A DNA stretch of 64,000 nucleotides from Pleurostoma richardsiae (lineage: Eukaryota > Ascomycota > Sordariomycetes > Calosphaeriales > Pleurostomataceae): NCBI GenBank assembly GCA_030052745.1, contig JANBVO010000046.1, positions 215,524 through 279,523 of the forward strand, in the 5' to 3' direction. The position numbers and the translations under genes are program-made. This document shows, piece by piece, positions 10,363 to 20,194 of the stretch (the stretch's first letter is position 1; every line of letters begins with the position of its first letter). A model generated the notes under the pieces. That model saw only the letters and a list, made by a program, of their open reading frames with translations, made no database searches and had not been told where the DNA came from.

Positions 10363-11697
10363 ATGGCTTCCATCGGAGGCATGCTGGCTCCAGCAGCCAT
10401 GCGTGCCCTCCGCAAAGCTGTGGGGAGTACCGCCAAAATGACCAAGATATTGCGGACGAAACTCGCCGATGCCACACGATCCGCCAACCCTGAACTGCAG
10501 CCTGCCGTTGTTCGGGCAGCTCACAGCTCCGGCCGCCAGCCCATCCATCCAGCCGCACTGCTCCGGCAGTCGAAACGTGGCTTTGCGACTTACACGCGCC
10601 TGGACGCCGCCGTCCGGCGCTACCTCAGTACTGCCGGGCCTACCGGCCCCCGCGCTGGTGCACGATTCGACCGGTCCAAGTTCCCCGTGTCTAGCGTGTC
10701 TCGAGCCGTGTCCCAACTCCCTGGCCGAGCCCCGTTCGCGAGCACACTGCGCCCGAACCTCACTGGTGGAGCCCTCCCACGCACGGCAGGCGGCTACGCG
10801 ATGCCCGGGTCTGGTCGCGTCGGCGGCCAGCGGTACTTCAGCCACACCCCGGCGGCGCCCGCTCAGGTCGTGCAGAATGTGTCACAGGCGATGCGCGCAT
10901 TCTGGCTGTCTGGCCAGCGAGCCCACTTCGACGGCTGCGGAGCCAACGGCGAGAAGCGTTATCGAGCCGTCAGTGTGCTCCAGGACGAGACAGCCCGCAA
11001 GCTGGCCAATGTGTCGCGACTGGCACCCGGTGCTTTCATCGACTTCCAGATCAGCCCAACCGTCACAGCTCTGAGCCCACTCGCGGCGACCCTTCCGATC
11101 GCTTCGGCGGGTTACTGTGCCAAGAGTGAGGTCAACGCCGCGACCCTGAATGCCGAAGGCTTCTTGGATGTGCTCTCTGTCGATTTCGCGCGGGCGCTCA
11201 AGGACTTGGCTGCTGTGATGAACGACCTGAAGAGGTTGTCGACGCTGGGCGACCTGCCCATACAGCTCGTGAAAAACAACGTCATCCGCGTGCGATTTCC
11301 CGGCGTGGACGCCGATACGGTCGAGCGGCTGTGTGACGATGCCGGTGTCATGCGAGGTGTTGTCGGCGAAGACGGCGACTTCGACGCCAGCGTCGGCGCC
11401 CCCATGACCCTACGCTTCCCATACGCACCCGACGCTCAGGCCGAGCGGACCATCACGTCGCCGGGTGGCTCGATGCGATCACACCAGTCCGAGCTGTCGT
11501 CTGAGGAGGATGCCTTCTTCGACGACTTCGTCGACGAGAATCCTTGGCTGTCCTTACCGTCCCCGGAGGCTGAGGAAGAAGGGTATGAAAGCATGTCGCC
11601 CCCGGTCCTCAGCTCCGGAGATCATTGTTCCGAGGATTTCGAGGGTCTCGAGGGCATATACCGATTCTTGGAGGAGTGTGACCGGGCGAAACGGTAA
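10363..11697 (+). CDS. Fungal protein of unknown function with mitochondrial-type N-terminus, 444 aa
   Basis: Residues 1-90 are rich in Arg, Ser and Ala and poor in acids, with pieces such as AAMRALRKAVGSTAK and SKRGFATYTRLDAAVRRYLS that look like an amphipathic mitochondrial presequence. A conserved-looking block follows (QRYFSHTPAAPAQVV, then SQAMRAFWLSGQRAHFDG, about residues 156-191). The middle is globular (about 190-370), and the acidic tail ends in EGIYRFLEECDRAKR. I recall relatives carrying the transferred name casein kinase II beta 2 subunit, but no CK2-beta cysteine zinc finger is visible here, so that name is not adopted. It has one exon. Start: first ATG with good context (ACCATGG). 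Confidence 0.78.
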   Translation: MASIGGMLAPAAMRALRKAVGSTAKMTKILRTKLADATRSANPELQPAVVRAAHSSGRQPIHPAALLRQSKRGFATYTRLDAAVRRYLSTAGPTGPRAGARFDRSKFPVSSVSRAVSQLPGRAPFASTLRPNLTGGALPRTAGGYAMPGSGRVGGQRYFSHTPAAPAQVVQNVSQAMRAFWLSGQRAHFDGCGANGEKRYRAVSVLQDETARKLANVSRLAPGAFIDFQISPTVTALSPLAATLPIASAGYCAKSEVNAATLNAEGFLDVLSVDFARALKDLAAVMNDLKRLSTLGDLPIQLVKNNVIRVRFPGVDADTVERLCDDAGVMRGVVGEDGDFDASVGAPMTLRFPYAPDAQAERTITSPGGSMRSHQSELSSEEDAFFDDFVDENPWLSLPSPEAEEEGYESMSPPVLSSGDHCSEDFEGLEGIYRFLEECDRAKR

Positions 11698-11796
11698 TTT
11701 TGATTATGGGGAGTGTAGCAATTATGGATGGGCACCTGTGGCTGCCTCGGTATTCGGACAGATTTCGTCGTGATGTAGGCGGGAAGGGATACCACA

Positions 11797-11831
<35 letters not shown>

Positions 11832-12037
11832 CTCAAAGTATATCAGATGAGCATGCTGGCCTGGCCCCGTTGAGTGGCTACAACAGTATTAGGGAACTTA
11901 TCTGCGATTTCTTATGTCGCTGAGTTTATGCTAGCCTCGATGAATCGCCGTACTCTTGCTCGATCAAAGAGTGGAACTATGAGGTGCCCATTGTACATAT
12001 AAAGTCCAACAGGGCGCTCGATATAACTCGACGAATA
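11698..12037. other. Short region between convergent genes, with poly-T tract
   Basis: This is the shared 3' region of two convergent genes. Its only marked feature is the 32-nt T run at 11800-11831. Confidence 0.6.
11800..11831. repeat. T32 homopolymer
   Basis: An uninterrupted run of 32 T residues lies between the convergent stop codons at 11697 and 12038. It is an A tract when read in the minus direction. The exact length may be unreliable because of sequencing slippage. Confidence 0.85.
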
Positions 12038-13807
12038 CTAGAGCCCCAACCTCTCCTTCCACGCTCGTCTCTCGGCAGCTAGGATCTTTCGATCCTCTGC
12101 CAGAGCCTCTTCCAGCGTCGGACGGGCGTTGCCACTCGGCCTACCAGTCGACAGTTGCTGCACGGCAGGCGAAGCAGTGAGATGAGCGACTTTCGGAAAT
12201 ACGCCAACCATACTTACGAGCCCGTCTGATCCGGGAATGAGAGGCCCTCGAGTGCAGCCTCTGTCCCCGACAGACCGTCTCAGGGCATCCAGCTCCGCCG
12301 CCACTTCTTCCTGGTTCTGTCTATCAGCCGCCACCGCCTCTTCTTCTTTGACCACCTTTCCGAGCTTAGGCTTCTTTTTGTAAGCCAACGGAGAGGATTG
12401 GTCGTTCAAGTTGGGCCCATCCACATCTCCAACGACGTAGAAGATAGGCTGTTTGCGTTTCTTTGGCGACTTCTTACTATAGGGCGGGCCATCGAAGGGG
12501 TTGACGCCTGTTGCAAAGACAGTCAGATGAGGAAGACTATCTAGCTCGCGCCAGAGGGATGGCCGACCAGGAAGAGACGGTAACTGCTCTACAGGCATGT
12601 CTCCGCTATCCTCGACCTCTTCATCCGGGTCCGTCCGCGGCCTCCCGGCGCCACGGGTCGATATCTCGTTTTCAACAGGAAGCCCACCACTCATGGAGTA
12701 GTCACGCCCAGGATTAGAGTCATTGTGAGCGGACTGCCTATCGTAGACTGCGTCATTGTTATCAGGGTCATCTTTGGTCGCTGCTGCGTTTTCTTTGTAG
12801 TATAGCATATTAACCCTGCTGTCGGATTCGTCGGGCGGCAGTAGTGAATTCAAATGGTCGCTGCCAGCCATCATGTTGCCTGGGGTTATATTGAAGTCTG
12901 GACATGTGGTAGGAGGGCATGTTCTCGCATGAGCTGTGCTTTGAACCACCTGAGGTGCCAGTTGCCGAGAGTCTTCTGCATTGCAATCGCCCGACGCCTT
13001 TCGCACCTTCTCGGTCTGCTTGCGACGCTCCTTCCCTCGACCGCCCTGGCCGAGACTTCCCTTGCCGCTGGCGCCTTCTGCATATTCCTGCGATGAGTGG
13101 GACAAAACCTCGTCCGAAACTCGTTCGTCGAGCTCTCCTCCACTCACTGGGCTGGACGACGGAGATGTTGTCGGTCCTTTATCGAGTCTTTGGAGGAAGG
13201 GCTGCTTGGGGTTCTCGATACGCTTAATCTGTTGTGACAGCAGCGAAGAAGTGGCGTCCCGTATCCCGAAGCTCGGACTCTCAGGCCCATCTTCATCGTG
13301 TAGACCAGACCGATCTAGGTCATCCGAATCAGCCGTACCTGAGCCGTTCTGCTCGGTCTCATCTTCGAGTAACTTATTCTCGCAATCGATTAGTTGGGGT
13401 CCGAGATTGCATTTGAACTTCCACAGTAATGTCCTTAGGAGGGCGAGATCGCTGGCGCCCTCGGTCGTAGGGTGCTTGTCGTGTAATCTCTGCTGCTCTC
13501 TTAGAGCTTTGGTCTTCTCTCGTAGATGCTTCTTTTCCGCTCCCGCGAGCTCGGAAGCGCGGCGAAGCAGGTTCTTTCTGACGAGATAATCCTCCTCTGT
13601 GACTTCATCCACCTGCCGAGCGCCCTGTCGGATCAACTCGGAGTCGACCTCTTCCCTCCTCCTCATCAGCTTCGCAGTCCGGCTGATGAATTTGCGGCGG
13701 GTGCTTTTGCTCAGACTCCTAGCCATTTTTCCATCTCCAGGTTTCCGACGCTCGCAATGAACGAGCTTCGCAATCTCGCTAGACCGTGTGGGTGCTTGCC
13801 TTTGCAC
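12038..13807 (-). CDS. Unknown charged, probably nuclear protein, up to 589 aa
   Basis: I do not recognise a family. The N-terminal 150 residues are highly basic and helical (STRRKFISRTAKLMRRREE, then KKHLREKTKALREQQRLH) and could form a coiled coil. The central 250 residues are low-complexity, acidic and Ser-rich, with no predicted fold. The C-terminal part has a conserved-looking stretch (LWRELDSLPHLTVFATGVNPF), two basic clusters that could be nuclear localisation signals (KKSPKKRKQP and KKKPKLGKVVK), and a final charged helix (LAEDRKILAAERRAWKERLGL). It reads as one exon. A second in-frame ATG at 13726 (MARSLSKS) may be the true start, giving 562 residues. Role unknown. Confidence 0.7.
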   Translation of the reverse strand: MQRQAPTRSSEIAKLVHCERRKPGDGKMARSLSKSTRRKFISRTAKLMRRREEVDSELIRQGARQVDEVTEEDYLVRKNLLRRASELAGAEKKHLREKTKALREQQRLHDKHPTTEGASDLALLRTLLWKFKCNLGPQLIDCENKLLEDETEQNGSGTADSDDLDRSGLHDEDGPESPSFGIRDATSSLLSQQIKRIENPKQPFLQRLDKGPTTSPSSSPVSGGELDERVSDEVLSHSSQEYAEGASGKGSLGQGGRGKERRKQTEKVRKASGDCNAEDSRQLAPQVVQSTAHARTCPPTTCPDFNITPGNMMAGSDHLNSLLPPDESDSRVNMLYYKENAAATKDDPDNNDAVYDRQSAHNDSNPGRDYSMSGGLPVENEISTRGAGRPRTDPDEEVEDSGDMPVEQLPSLPGRPSLWRELDSLPHLTVFATGVNPFDGPPYSKKSPKKRKQPIFYVVGDVDGPNLNDQSSPLAYKKKPKLGKVVKEEEAVAADRQNQEEVAAELDALRRSVGDRGCTRGPLIPGSDGLVSMVGVFPKVAHLTASPAVQQLSTGRPSGNARPTLEEALAEDRKILAAERRAWKERLGL

Positions 13808-14748
13808 TGGCAGTGTTTGGCGTCGGCCTCACTTTTCTCCCGCTGCTGCTGAGATACACCTATTTGCGAGGTGCCTTCTGAATGAATGGTGTATGATGAG
13901 AGTGTATGGCAAAGGAGAGATGGGATAGAGGAATCGAGCGCAGAGCTAACGTCCCGATGACTCTGCTGCTGCTCAACAAGACGAAAAGGAGCTTCACAAG
14001 GATAATTGTTGCCTGGAGTCACGGCTACCTTTCACGGATGGATTCAGGTTTGCCAACAAGCACCCAAGTCATCGCGTGTCGCCCATTACTTTGCGCTCGT
14101 TGCCTCACCTTGCTGGTATTGTTGCCTTTGATCTCAGAAGAGCAGCTCATTAACAAATCAGGCGGTCTTCATACGGTAAACGTATGAAGACCGCAGGGCA
14201 AAACTACAGAGACCACGTAACCGCTGAAGATGTGCCTGTACGCCAGAACCACGAGACTCTGGCTGGACTGGCAGTGCTGAGAATGCAGACGATCTGAAAG
14301 AGAACAGCTCAGGAGCTTAATTACACCGGCAATCAAACGTGCCGGCTGCATTCCCCCCTCGGCAAGAGCACACTTAAGGGGTGGTATGTATCGCAGCATC
14401 GGCATTTCACATTTTCCTTGCACGTCATCGTCGTCGTTGGGAGCACATTAATACGCTGTCTTACGTTGTATTTGGCTTAGGGACATGCATGTCGTTCCGC
14501 GGTCTGTCGGTGACGGGAGCTTTCCCCACATTCTGGACCTCGGCATCGGGGGATACTTAAAGCTCCAGCGATTCTCGGCAGGCCATCAAGGGACGCACAT
14601 GCATTGCTGTCTCCCGGAGTCGCTTTCAACACTCTCCGCAGTCCCAACCATCTCAGCCTGCAGCGGAGACTCTTCAGTGCTCGTTGCATTCGGACTATTT
14701 TCTCCCTAACTGGCGCAGCCCTAATAGAACCCTCACAGCAGCATCACA
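13808..14748. other. Divergent intergenic region with a strong palindrome
   Basis: It separates the minus-strand gene ending upstream at 13807 from the plus-strand hydratase gene and should hold both promoters. It contains a perfect 14-bp inverted repeat at 14162-14194. No other exon is seen. Confidence 0.55.
14162..14194. repeat. Perfect 14-bp inverted repeat with 5-nt loop
   Basis: The left arm GCGGTCTTCATACG (14162-14175) is the exact reverse complement of the right arm CGTATGAAGACCGC (14181-14194); the loop is GTAAA. It sits in the divergent promoter region. It could be a dimeric regulator site or the remnant of a mobile element; the sequence alone does not decide. Confidence 0.8.
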
Positions 14749-15827
14749 ATGAGCGGCCCTGGCGTTGGCTTTGAGTATCCTCCCACCGAGGTATCGTGGC
14801 TCAAGCGCGATGTACTGCTTTTCGCCAACAGCATTGGCTGCACGGCCGACGAGCTTCATTATCTCTACGCAAGTTGAGCCCTGCTTTTGTCTGCCTGCGC
14901 ATACGTGCGATCTGCACCTGGCTGACGGGAGATACAGGAGTTACACCCCGATTTCGCCGTCTTCCCAACATACCCTGTTGTCCTCCGTAAGCCGCCCACT
15001 GAGCAGTGACTGACACTGGAGACGAGAAGTGCCGCTGATGCTTTACTGCCTTCCCGTGCGCAGCCTTCAAGACCAACTCACAGGAGGTCATTGACTTCTA
15101 TGCCTCACAAAAGGCAGTGAGGATCCCCAATGTTCCCGATTTCGACCACACCCGTGTCGTCGACGGCCAGCGTCTGGTCCACTTCCTCAAGCCCCTGCCG
15201 CCGACCTCGGCAGGGAAGAAGTTTGAGATCCGCACCAAGGTCCTTGGCGTCTACGACAAGGGTCGGCCGGGCTCGGTGCTTGACCTGCAGACCGACCTCG
15301 TGGAAGTCGGGTCTGGGGAGGTGTATTCCCGGGCCATCGGCAGCACCTTCTTTGTCGCGCAGGGCAACTGGGGCGGCCCCAAGGGCCCGGCCACCAAGAA
15401 CTTTCCGCCGCCCAAGGGCAAGCAGCCAGACCTCGTCTTCGAAGACCAGACCAACAGACAGTCGGCTCTGCTGTACCGCTTGAACGGGGACTATAACCCA
15501 CTGCATGCGACCCCGGAACCCGGCAAGAAGATGGGCTTCGGCGGCGATATCATGCATGGCCTGTACTCGTTCAACTCCACCTGCCACGGGCTGCTGAAGC
15601 ACTTCGGTGCGAGCGATCCGAAGAACATCCGCGAGTTCCAAACCAGGTTTGCCAGTCCCGTGCTACCCGGGGACAAGCTCGTCACGTCAGTGTGGAGGAC
15701 GGGCGAGGTCAAGGACGACGGCTGGGAGGAGATAAGGTTTGAGACCAAAGTAGATGGCGGCAAGGTCTGCTTGAGCAACGGCCGCGCTCTGATGAAGGTC
15801 GTGGGCCCCGCGAAGAGCAAGCTGTAG
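14749..15827 (+). CDS. Peroxisomal MaoC/hot-dog 2-enoyl-CoA hydratase (hydratase 2 type), 310 aa, 3 exons
   Basis: It likely hydrates trans-2-enoyl-CoA to (3R)-hydroxyacyl-CoA in peroxisomal beta-oxidation. Exons are 14749-14868, 14938-14986 and 15064-15827. The first intron starts GCAAGT and ends CAG, a GC-AG intron; this join gives the family sequence LHYLYELHPDFAVFP, while no GT donor keeps the frame. The protein is a double hot-dog fold: an N-terminal half that binds the acyl chain and a C-terminal half with the hydratase 2 signature LNGDYNPLHATPE, holding the catalytic Asp and His, followed by GGDIMHGL. The last three residues are SKL, the canonical peroxisomal targeting signal. It is a stand-alone hydratase; in yeast Fox2 this domain is fused to dehydrogenases. 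Confidence 0.92.
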
Positions 15828-16145
15828 TGCCGTTCTGGATGAGTGGCGCGTGGCTGCGAAGCGAAAAGGAAAAGAAATCAAAGGGAGATGCTTGATTGTA
15901 TGGCATGTATTTTGTATGTAGTCCATATGTCTGGACTCCCCCTGGTTGGCACTATTGTTTGACTCGGCTCTTAACAACCTGCGTGCGTGCTGTGCATATT
16001 GAGCGCTGTAGTACTATTAAGGACAAAATTACCGGCATTACCTGCGAATGCCACCAAACGACATTGTTTCAATTCCCAGAGAAAAAATTCGCGTGCCGCC
16101 AAACAGCGATGAGAGCCGCAGACACTCGATACTTCGCCTGATTCA
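15828..16145. other. Short intergenic region between two co-directional genes
   Basis: It contains the 3' region of the hydratase gene and the promoter of the TBCE gene. Nothing else is seen. Confidence 0.5.
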
Positions 16146-18090
16146 ATGGCAACGGCCAGCTTCCAGGTCGGCCAGCGTCTGTCCTACGACGGCGCCCTCT
16201 GCACGGTGCGGTACGTCGGCGAGGTCGCTGGCACGAGCGGGACTTGGCTAGGCGTGGAATGGGACGACCCCTCTCGCGGCAAGCATGACGGCTCGCACAA
16301 GAGCGTCCGATACTTCAGTTGTGAGTCCTGCCGAGGTTGCCGGTGTCTTTCTAGCTGGGAGACTGATGATTGTGCGCAGGCGTGTCCAAGGCTGCGACGG
16401 CGGCTTCGTTTGTCCGCCCGACGCGGCCAGCCCAGACGCCACGGACGTTCCTGCAGGCGCTCCGCGAGAAATATGCATCGGAGGTGACGGCAGACCGAGT
16501 CCCGATTGCATCGGCCACGCAGGTCGTCATCTCGGGCAAGGTCGCGGAGGAGGTCGGCTTCGACAAGGTCCGCCGTCAGCTCGCCGAGCTGGGTGAGCTG
16601 AAGATTGTCATTCTCGATGGCATGCGGATCGCCTGGGCCACCTCCACCAGCGGGGAGGAGCAGCCCATCCGCGAGATCTGTCCAAAGGTTACCGAACTCG
16701 ACCTGAGCCGGAACGTTTTCACCCAGTTCGGGACTGTTGTTGCTATATGTTCCGAGCTCGCGTCTCTGCGAGGCTTGCGTGTGAAGTAAGTTTCTTCGGG
16801 AGTCCTCTCCGTGACCTCTCATGGCTGCGGGCGTCTTCGACCATCTTCTAATCTGCGAGTAGCGGTAATCGCTTCCAGAAAATAATCCAGGACACAGGCC
16901 TGGAACGCTCGCAGGGAGCCTTCGAGCACGTTCGGGACTTGTCACTGGACGAGACACTGCTTGAATGGCGCGAAATCTTTCATGTCGCGGCTCACTTCCC
17001 CTCGTTAGCAACTCTCTTTGCCAGCACCAACCAGCTCTCTGTCCTGACGGTCCACCCCCCCCAAGAGCTGGCATCTACCCTCACCTCGCTGAACCTGGAG
17101 TACAACGACTTTAGCTCCTTCTCGGACATTGCTAATCTCTCCTCTCTCACATCACTCCGCCACCTCCACCTCAAAGGCAACAATATCTCTATGATCACAT
17201 ACACGCCATCCCAGCAGCCGCCTGTCTTCCCATCACTTCATTATCTCGACATCTCCTACAATCAGGTGTCTGAATGGGGCTTCATCGACTCCCTACCCGA
17301 CTCGTTTCCCGGTCTCGCCTCTTTGCGTTTTGCTCACAACCCCATCTATGATAACCCCGCCCTTGACAGCGACGACATCGCCACCGCCTCGTCCTCCTCC
17401 ACTGGGGCCGGCAGAACTACCGTAACAGAGGAAGCATACATGCTGACGGTCGCCCGCCTTGCCTCCCTTAAGTCCCTCAACTTCAGCACCGTCACTGCCA
17501 CGGACCGAACTAACGCTGAAATGTTCTACCTAAGTCGCATTGGCAGGCAACTGTCTTCCGTGCCGGAGGGCGCCGAGGCGGAGGCCAAGGTCGTGGCACA
17601 GCACCGACGCTATGCGGAGTTGTGTGAGCTCTACGGTGAGCCGGTGGTGGTGCGCCGGCGGGAGGTCAACCCTGCCTTCCTGGAGGCTCGGCTCATCAAT
17701 GTCTCCTTCCACTCCCGCGGCGGCGAGGCGCGGAACGGGAAGCAGGCTGCCACGAGGGTTGTCCAAGTTCCCAAGTCATTTGATATCTACTCTGTCAAGG
17801 GTATTGCTGGTCGGCTATTTGGGCACGCGCCGCTGAGGCTGCGGCTTGTCTGGGAGACGGGCGAGTGGGATCCCGTGGCAGGGTTCGACGACGAGACAGG
17901 TGACAGCAGTGAGGATGAGGACGCGGAAGCGGAGCGCGAGAAGGCGGGCGAGGAAGGGGACGGTGCAAGTCAAACGGCGGGGAAGGCTGGTAGATGGGTC
18001 AAGAGGGAGGTCGAGCTCAGAGATTCGCCAAGACAATTCGGATTCTGTGTTGACGGGCTTGATGTGACAATCAGAGTTGAGCTGACATAG
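16146..18090 (+). CDS. Tubulin-specific chaperone E (TBCE; Pac2/Alp21 family), 602 aa, 3 exons
   Basis: Tubulin cofactor E binds alpha-tubulin and takes part in assembling the alpha/beta heterodimer. Exons are 16146-16320, 16380-16785 and 16863-18090. The N-terminus is a CAP-Gly domain (GTWLGVEWDDPSRGKHDGS, then RYFSC across the first junction). The middle is a leucine-rich repeat region (about residues 170-400; for example SLNLEYNDFSSF and LRHLHLKGNNISMI). The C-terminus is ubiquitin-like (RLRLVWETGEWDPV) with an acidic insert, and ends FGFCVDGLDVTIRVELT. The order CAP-Gly, LRR, UBL and the length are diagnostic for TBCE. The joins restore SC and VNGNRFQ at the junctions. Confidence 0.93.
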
Positions 18091-18572
18091 ATAGCAGCCC
18101 AACCACAGCATTTGTTTAACGATCGCTTTTGCGATGAACGCTCCGCATCTGACAATACCGCTGTGCCTGGATAGACAAGCCTTCGGCGCTGCAGTAACTT
18201 GTCTATCAAGCCCTTAGCGTGAAGCACGAGAGGGCGGCAAACATGTTGGCATAGACGTTTGGGAAAGCAATCAAGGTCTTTTCACTGTCATCGCAAACAG
18301 GGGCCGACATCTTATAGCCACTGCTCTTCATATCTTTCCAGATTTTTAAAGAGCCACTGCCACCTCTTATCTCTAAGACTCTCTTCTTCAACCCGCTCCA
18401 ACACCCAACATCTACAGATGCTAGCCTGTCAGCGATTATAGAGGCGTATCAACCAGGCCGTAAAACTGGCCGTAGACTGAGCGGCGTCAAGCATTGCCCA
18501 GCAAGTCAGAGCAAAGGCAGCCGGAAGAGAAGGTGTGTCTTGTCTGCGAAGAAGCAAAGCACCTAAGCCAAC
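18091..18572. other. Intergenic region
   Basis: It lies between TBCE and the CCCH protein gene. No exon or structured element is apparent. Confidence 0.5.
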
Positions 18573-19829
18573 ATGGCATCTTACCTACGATACTTCCTCG
18601 TGAGACCGGGGGCACAACAACAAGCCAATCCTGGCGGCGCGGTTTCTGTTAGTTCCATTGTGCCTCTTATTGCCGTCGATCAACTCCCGGAGTGGATCGA
18701 CATCGCGGGGGTTCCACGAAAACTGACGGTCGACCAGACCGTGGGCATGTCCAATCTCGGCACTATACCTAGCGACGAGGAGATTCTCGATGTCCGGCTA
18801 CATAGAGAAACACTGATCCTCATGCTTGGAGCACCCGACTCTGACGCAGAGTTAAGCTCTCATGACAGCGATGACTCCGAGAGCGTCAAGCCGAACGAGA
18901 GCCGGGTCAGAGGCCGGCAGTTCGCAACTGTCGCAGTGGGACAGTTGATGAACCTGGCCAACAACGTCGACCACCAGCAGAACAAGGACGCCTTAGCGAA
19001 GGACTCCACCGCTGTCACGGATGGTACATCGAAAGACATGGTTCGCCAGATCCAGCAGCATCCAGCGGAGCGCATGCTCACGGCCTCCCGTCACGCAACG
19101 CCGTCTACGGGTGCCATAGCCACAGCGGCCACTTCCCAAGCGAGGACCCCGCATACTCAAGCACATTCCGTTGCGCTTGAGACGGCCAAGTCTGCAGCCC
19201 ACCAGGCCAAGGAGCCGAAGGGTATTGCTCCACCTCGGTCGTCGAGTAGCTACTGCCGGCACTGGTGCCACCACGGCACCTGCAAGTGGGGGCTGCTCTG
19301 CCGATACCAGCACAACATGCCCATGACACTGGCCGGCCTGCAGGAGGTCGGCCTCAAGGACTTCCCCCGATGGTGGATCACGGCAATGGGGCTGACGTTG
19401 ACGGGCGGATTCGGCGTGGGAGGGCTCGGTCTCATGGGCGTGTTCGGCGCGAACAACAACAAGGAGATTAAGAAAATGCGCGAGATCATGGGGATGATGC
19501 CACTGTCCATTGCCCATGCGCAGCTACTTGCCAACGGCGGCCAGGTCGCTGTTGGGACTGCGCCGACTGTCACTGACCACAGGAGATTGTCAGCTGCGAG
19601 ACTCTTTGAAGAGGAGCAACCGAGAATGAAGGGCAAGCCTAAGGTAAAAGCATCCTACGGTGGCGTGGTATCTGGACCCGCGGTGTCTGCTGCTTCCCCA
19701 CGGGTGCCGGAAAGGAGAAAAGAGAAGCTAGATGACGGCTCTGGGCTGTACATCAAGGCTGACGAGGCTGAACAGCAGGAGACCAAACAGCAAGTCTCGA
19801 GCGTGGTGGAGAAGTTAGTCGACATCTGA
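18573..19829 (+). CDS. CCCH zinc-finger protein with a C-terminal glycine-rich hydrophobic segment, 418 aa
   Basis: A single C3H1 finger of the spacing C-x8-C-x5-C-x3-H uses C228, C237, C243 and H247 (YCRHWCHHGTCKWGLLC). Such fingers commonly bind RNA. Just after it, residues 268-293 are hydrophobic and glycine-rich (ITAMGLTLTGGFGVGGLGLM) and long enough for one membrane helix, an unusual partner for a CCCH finger. The N-terminal 220 residues include a globular-looking start (MASYLRYFLVRPG) and a disordered Ser/Thr/Ala region. It reads as one exon. Role unknown; an RNA-binding membrane-anchored protein is one possibility, a buried structural segment another. Confidence 0.82.
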   Translation: MASYLRYFLVRPGAQQQANPGGAVSVSSIVPLIAVDQLPEWIDIAGVPRKLTVDQTVGMSNLGTIPSDEEILDVRLHRETLILMLGAPDSDAELSSHDSDDSESVKPNESRVRGRQFATVAVGQLMNLANNVDHQQNKDALAKDSTAVTDGTSKDMVRQIQQHPAERMLTASRHATPSTGAIATAATSQARTPHTQAHSVALETAKSAAHQAKEPKGIAPPRSSSSYCRHWCHHGTCKWGLLCRYQHNMPMTLAGLQEVGLKDFPRWWITAMGLTLTGGFGVGGLGLMGVFGANNNKEIKKMREIMGMMPLSIAHAQLLANGGQVAVGTAPTVTDHRRLSAARLFEEEQPRMKGKPKVKASYGGVVSGPAVSAASPRVPERRKEKLDDGSGLYIKADEAEQQETKQQVSSVVEKLVDI

Positions 19830-20194
19830 GCCGTCTTCGTATCTACTTGCCTGATATGACTGAGTGCAGAGAAAAACCACCGTCAACCGTCCAGCCTATG
19901 TATGGCCTGTGTGTGATTGCATGAAGTGACTGCCGATGATTCATTCACTCAACGGTTGCTTTGATCCTGTGGCGTGGCCTCAGCCGACGAATCGACGTTC
20001 AGAGTTCGGCGTCATGAAGCTGCTATAGGTAATAACCGAACTCCTCTGACTTTGGCGTTGTCATTGTTAAATGGCAACGAGGTCCAGGGTCCATGTGCGG
20101 AGCCGAGCTTGCAGGACAGTCGGACTTGCGGTGCTGCACGGAGGTACTATGGTAGGAGGAATCGGCCTAAATCCATCGGCACTCACTGAATCGC
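19830..20194. other. Intergenic region left of the inverted-repeat element
   Basis: This is the 3' region of the CCCH gene. No gene is seen. Confidence 0.5.

Noticed and set aside
10363-11697. Naming the 444-residue protein casein kinase II beta subunit
   Set aside because: The paired-cysteine zinc finger of CK2-beta is absent; the name appears to be a transferred label.
16184-17074. 296-codon minus-strand frame over TBCE
   Set aside because: Antisense shadow; it spans two introns of TBCE and has no protein-like motif.
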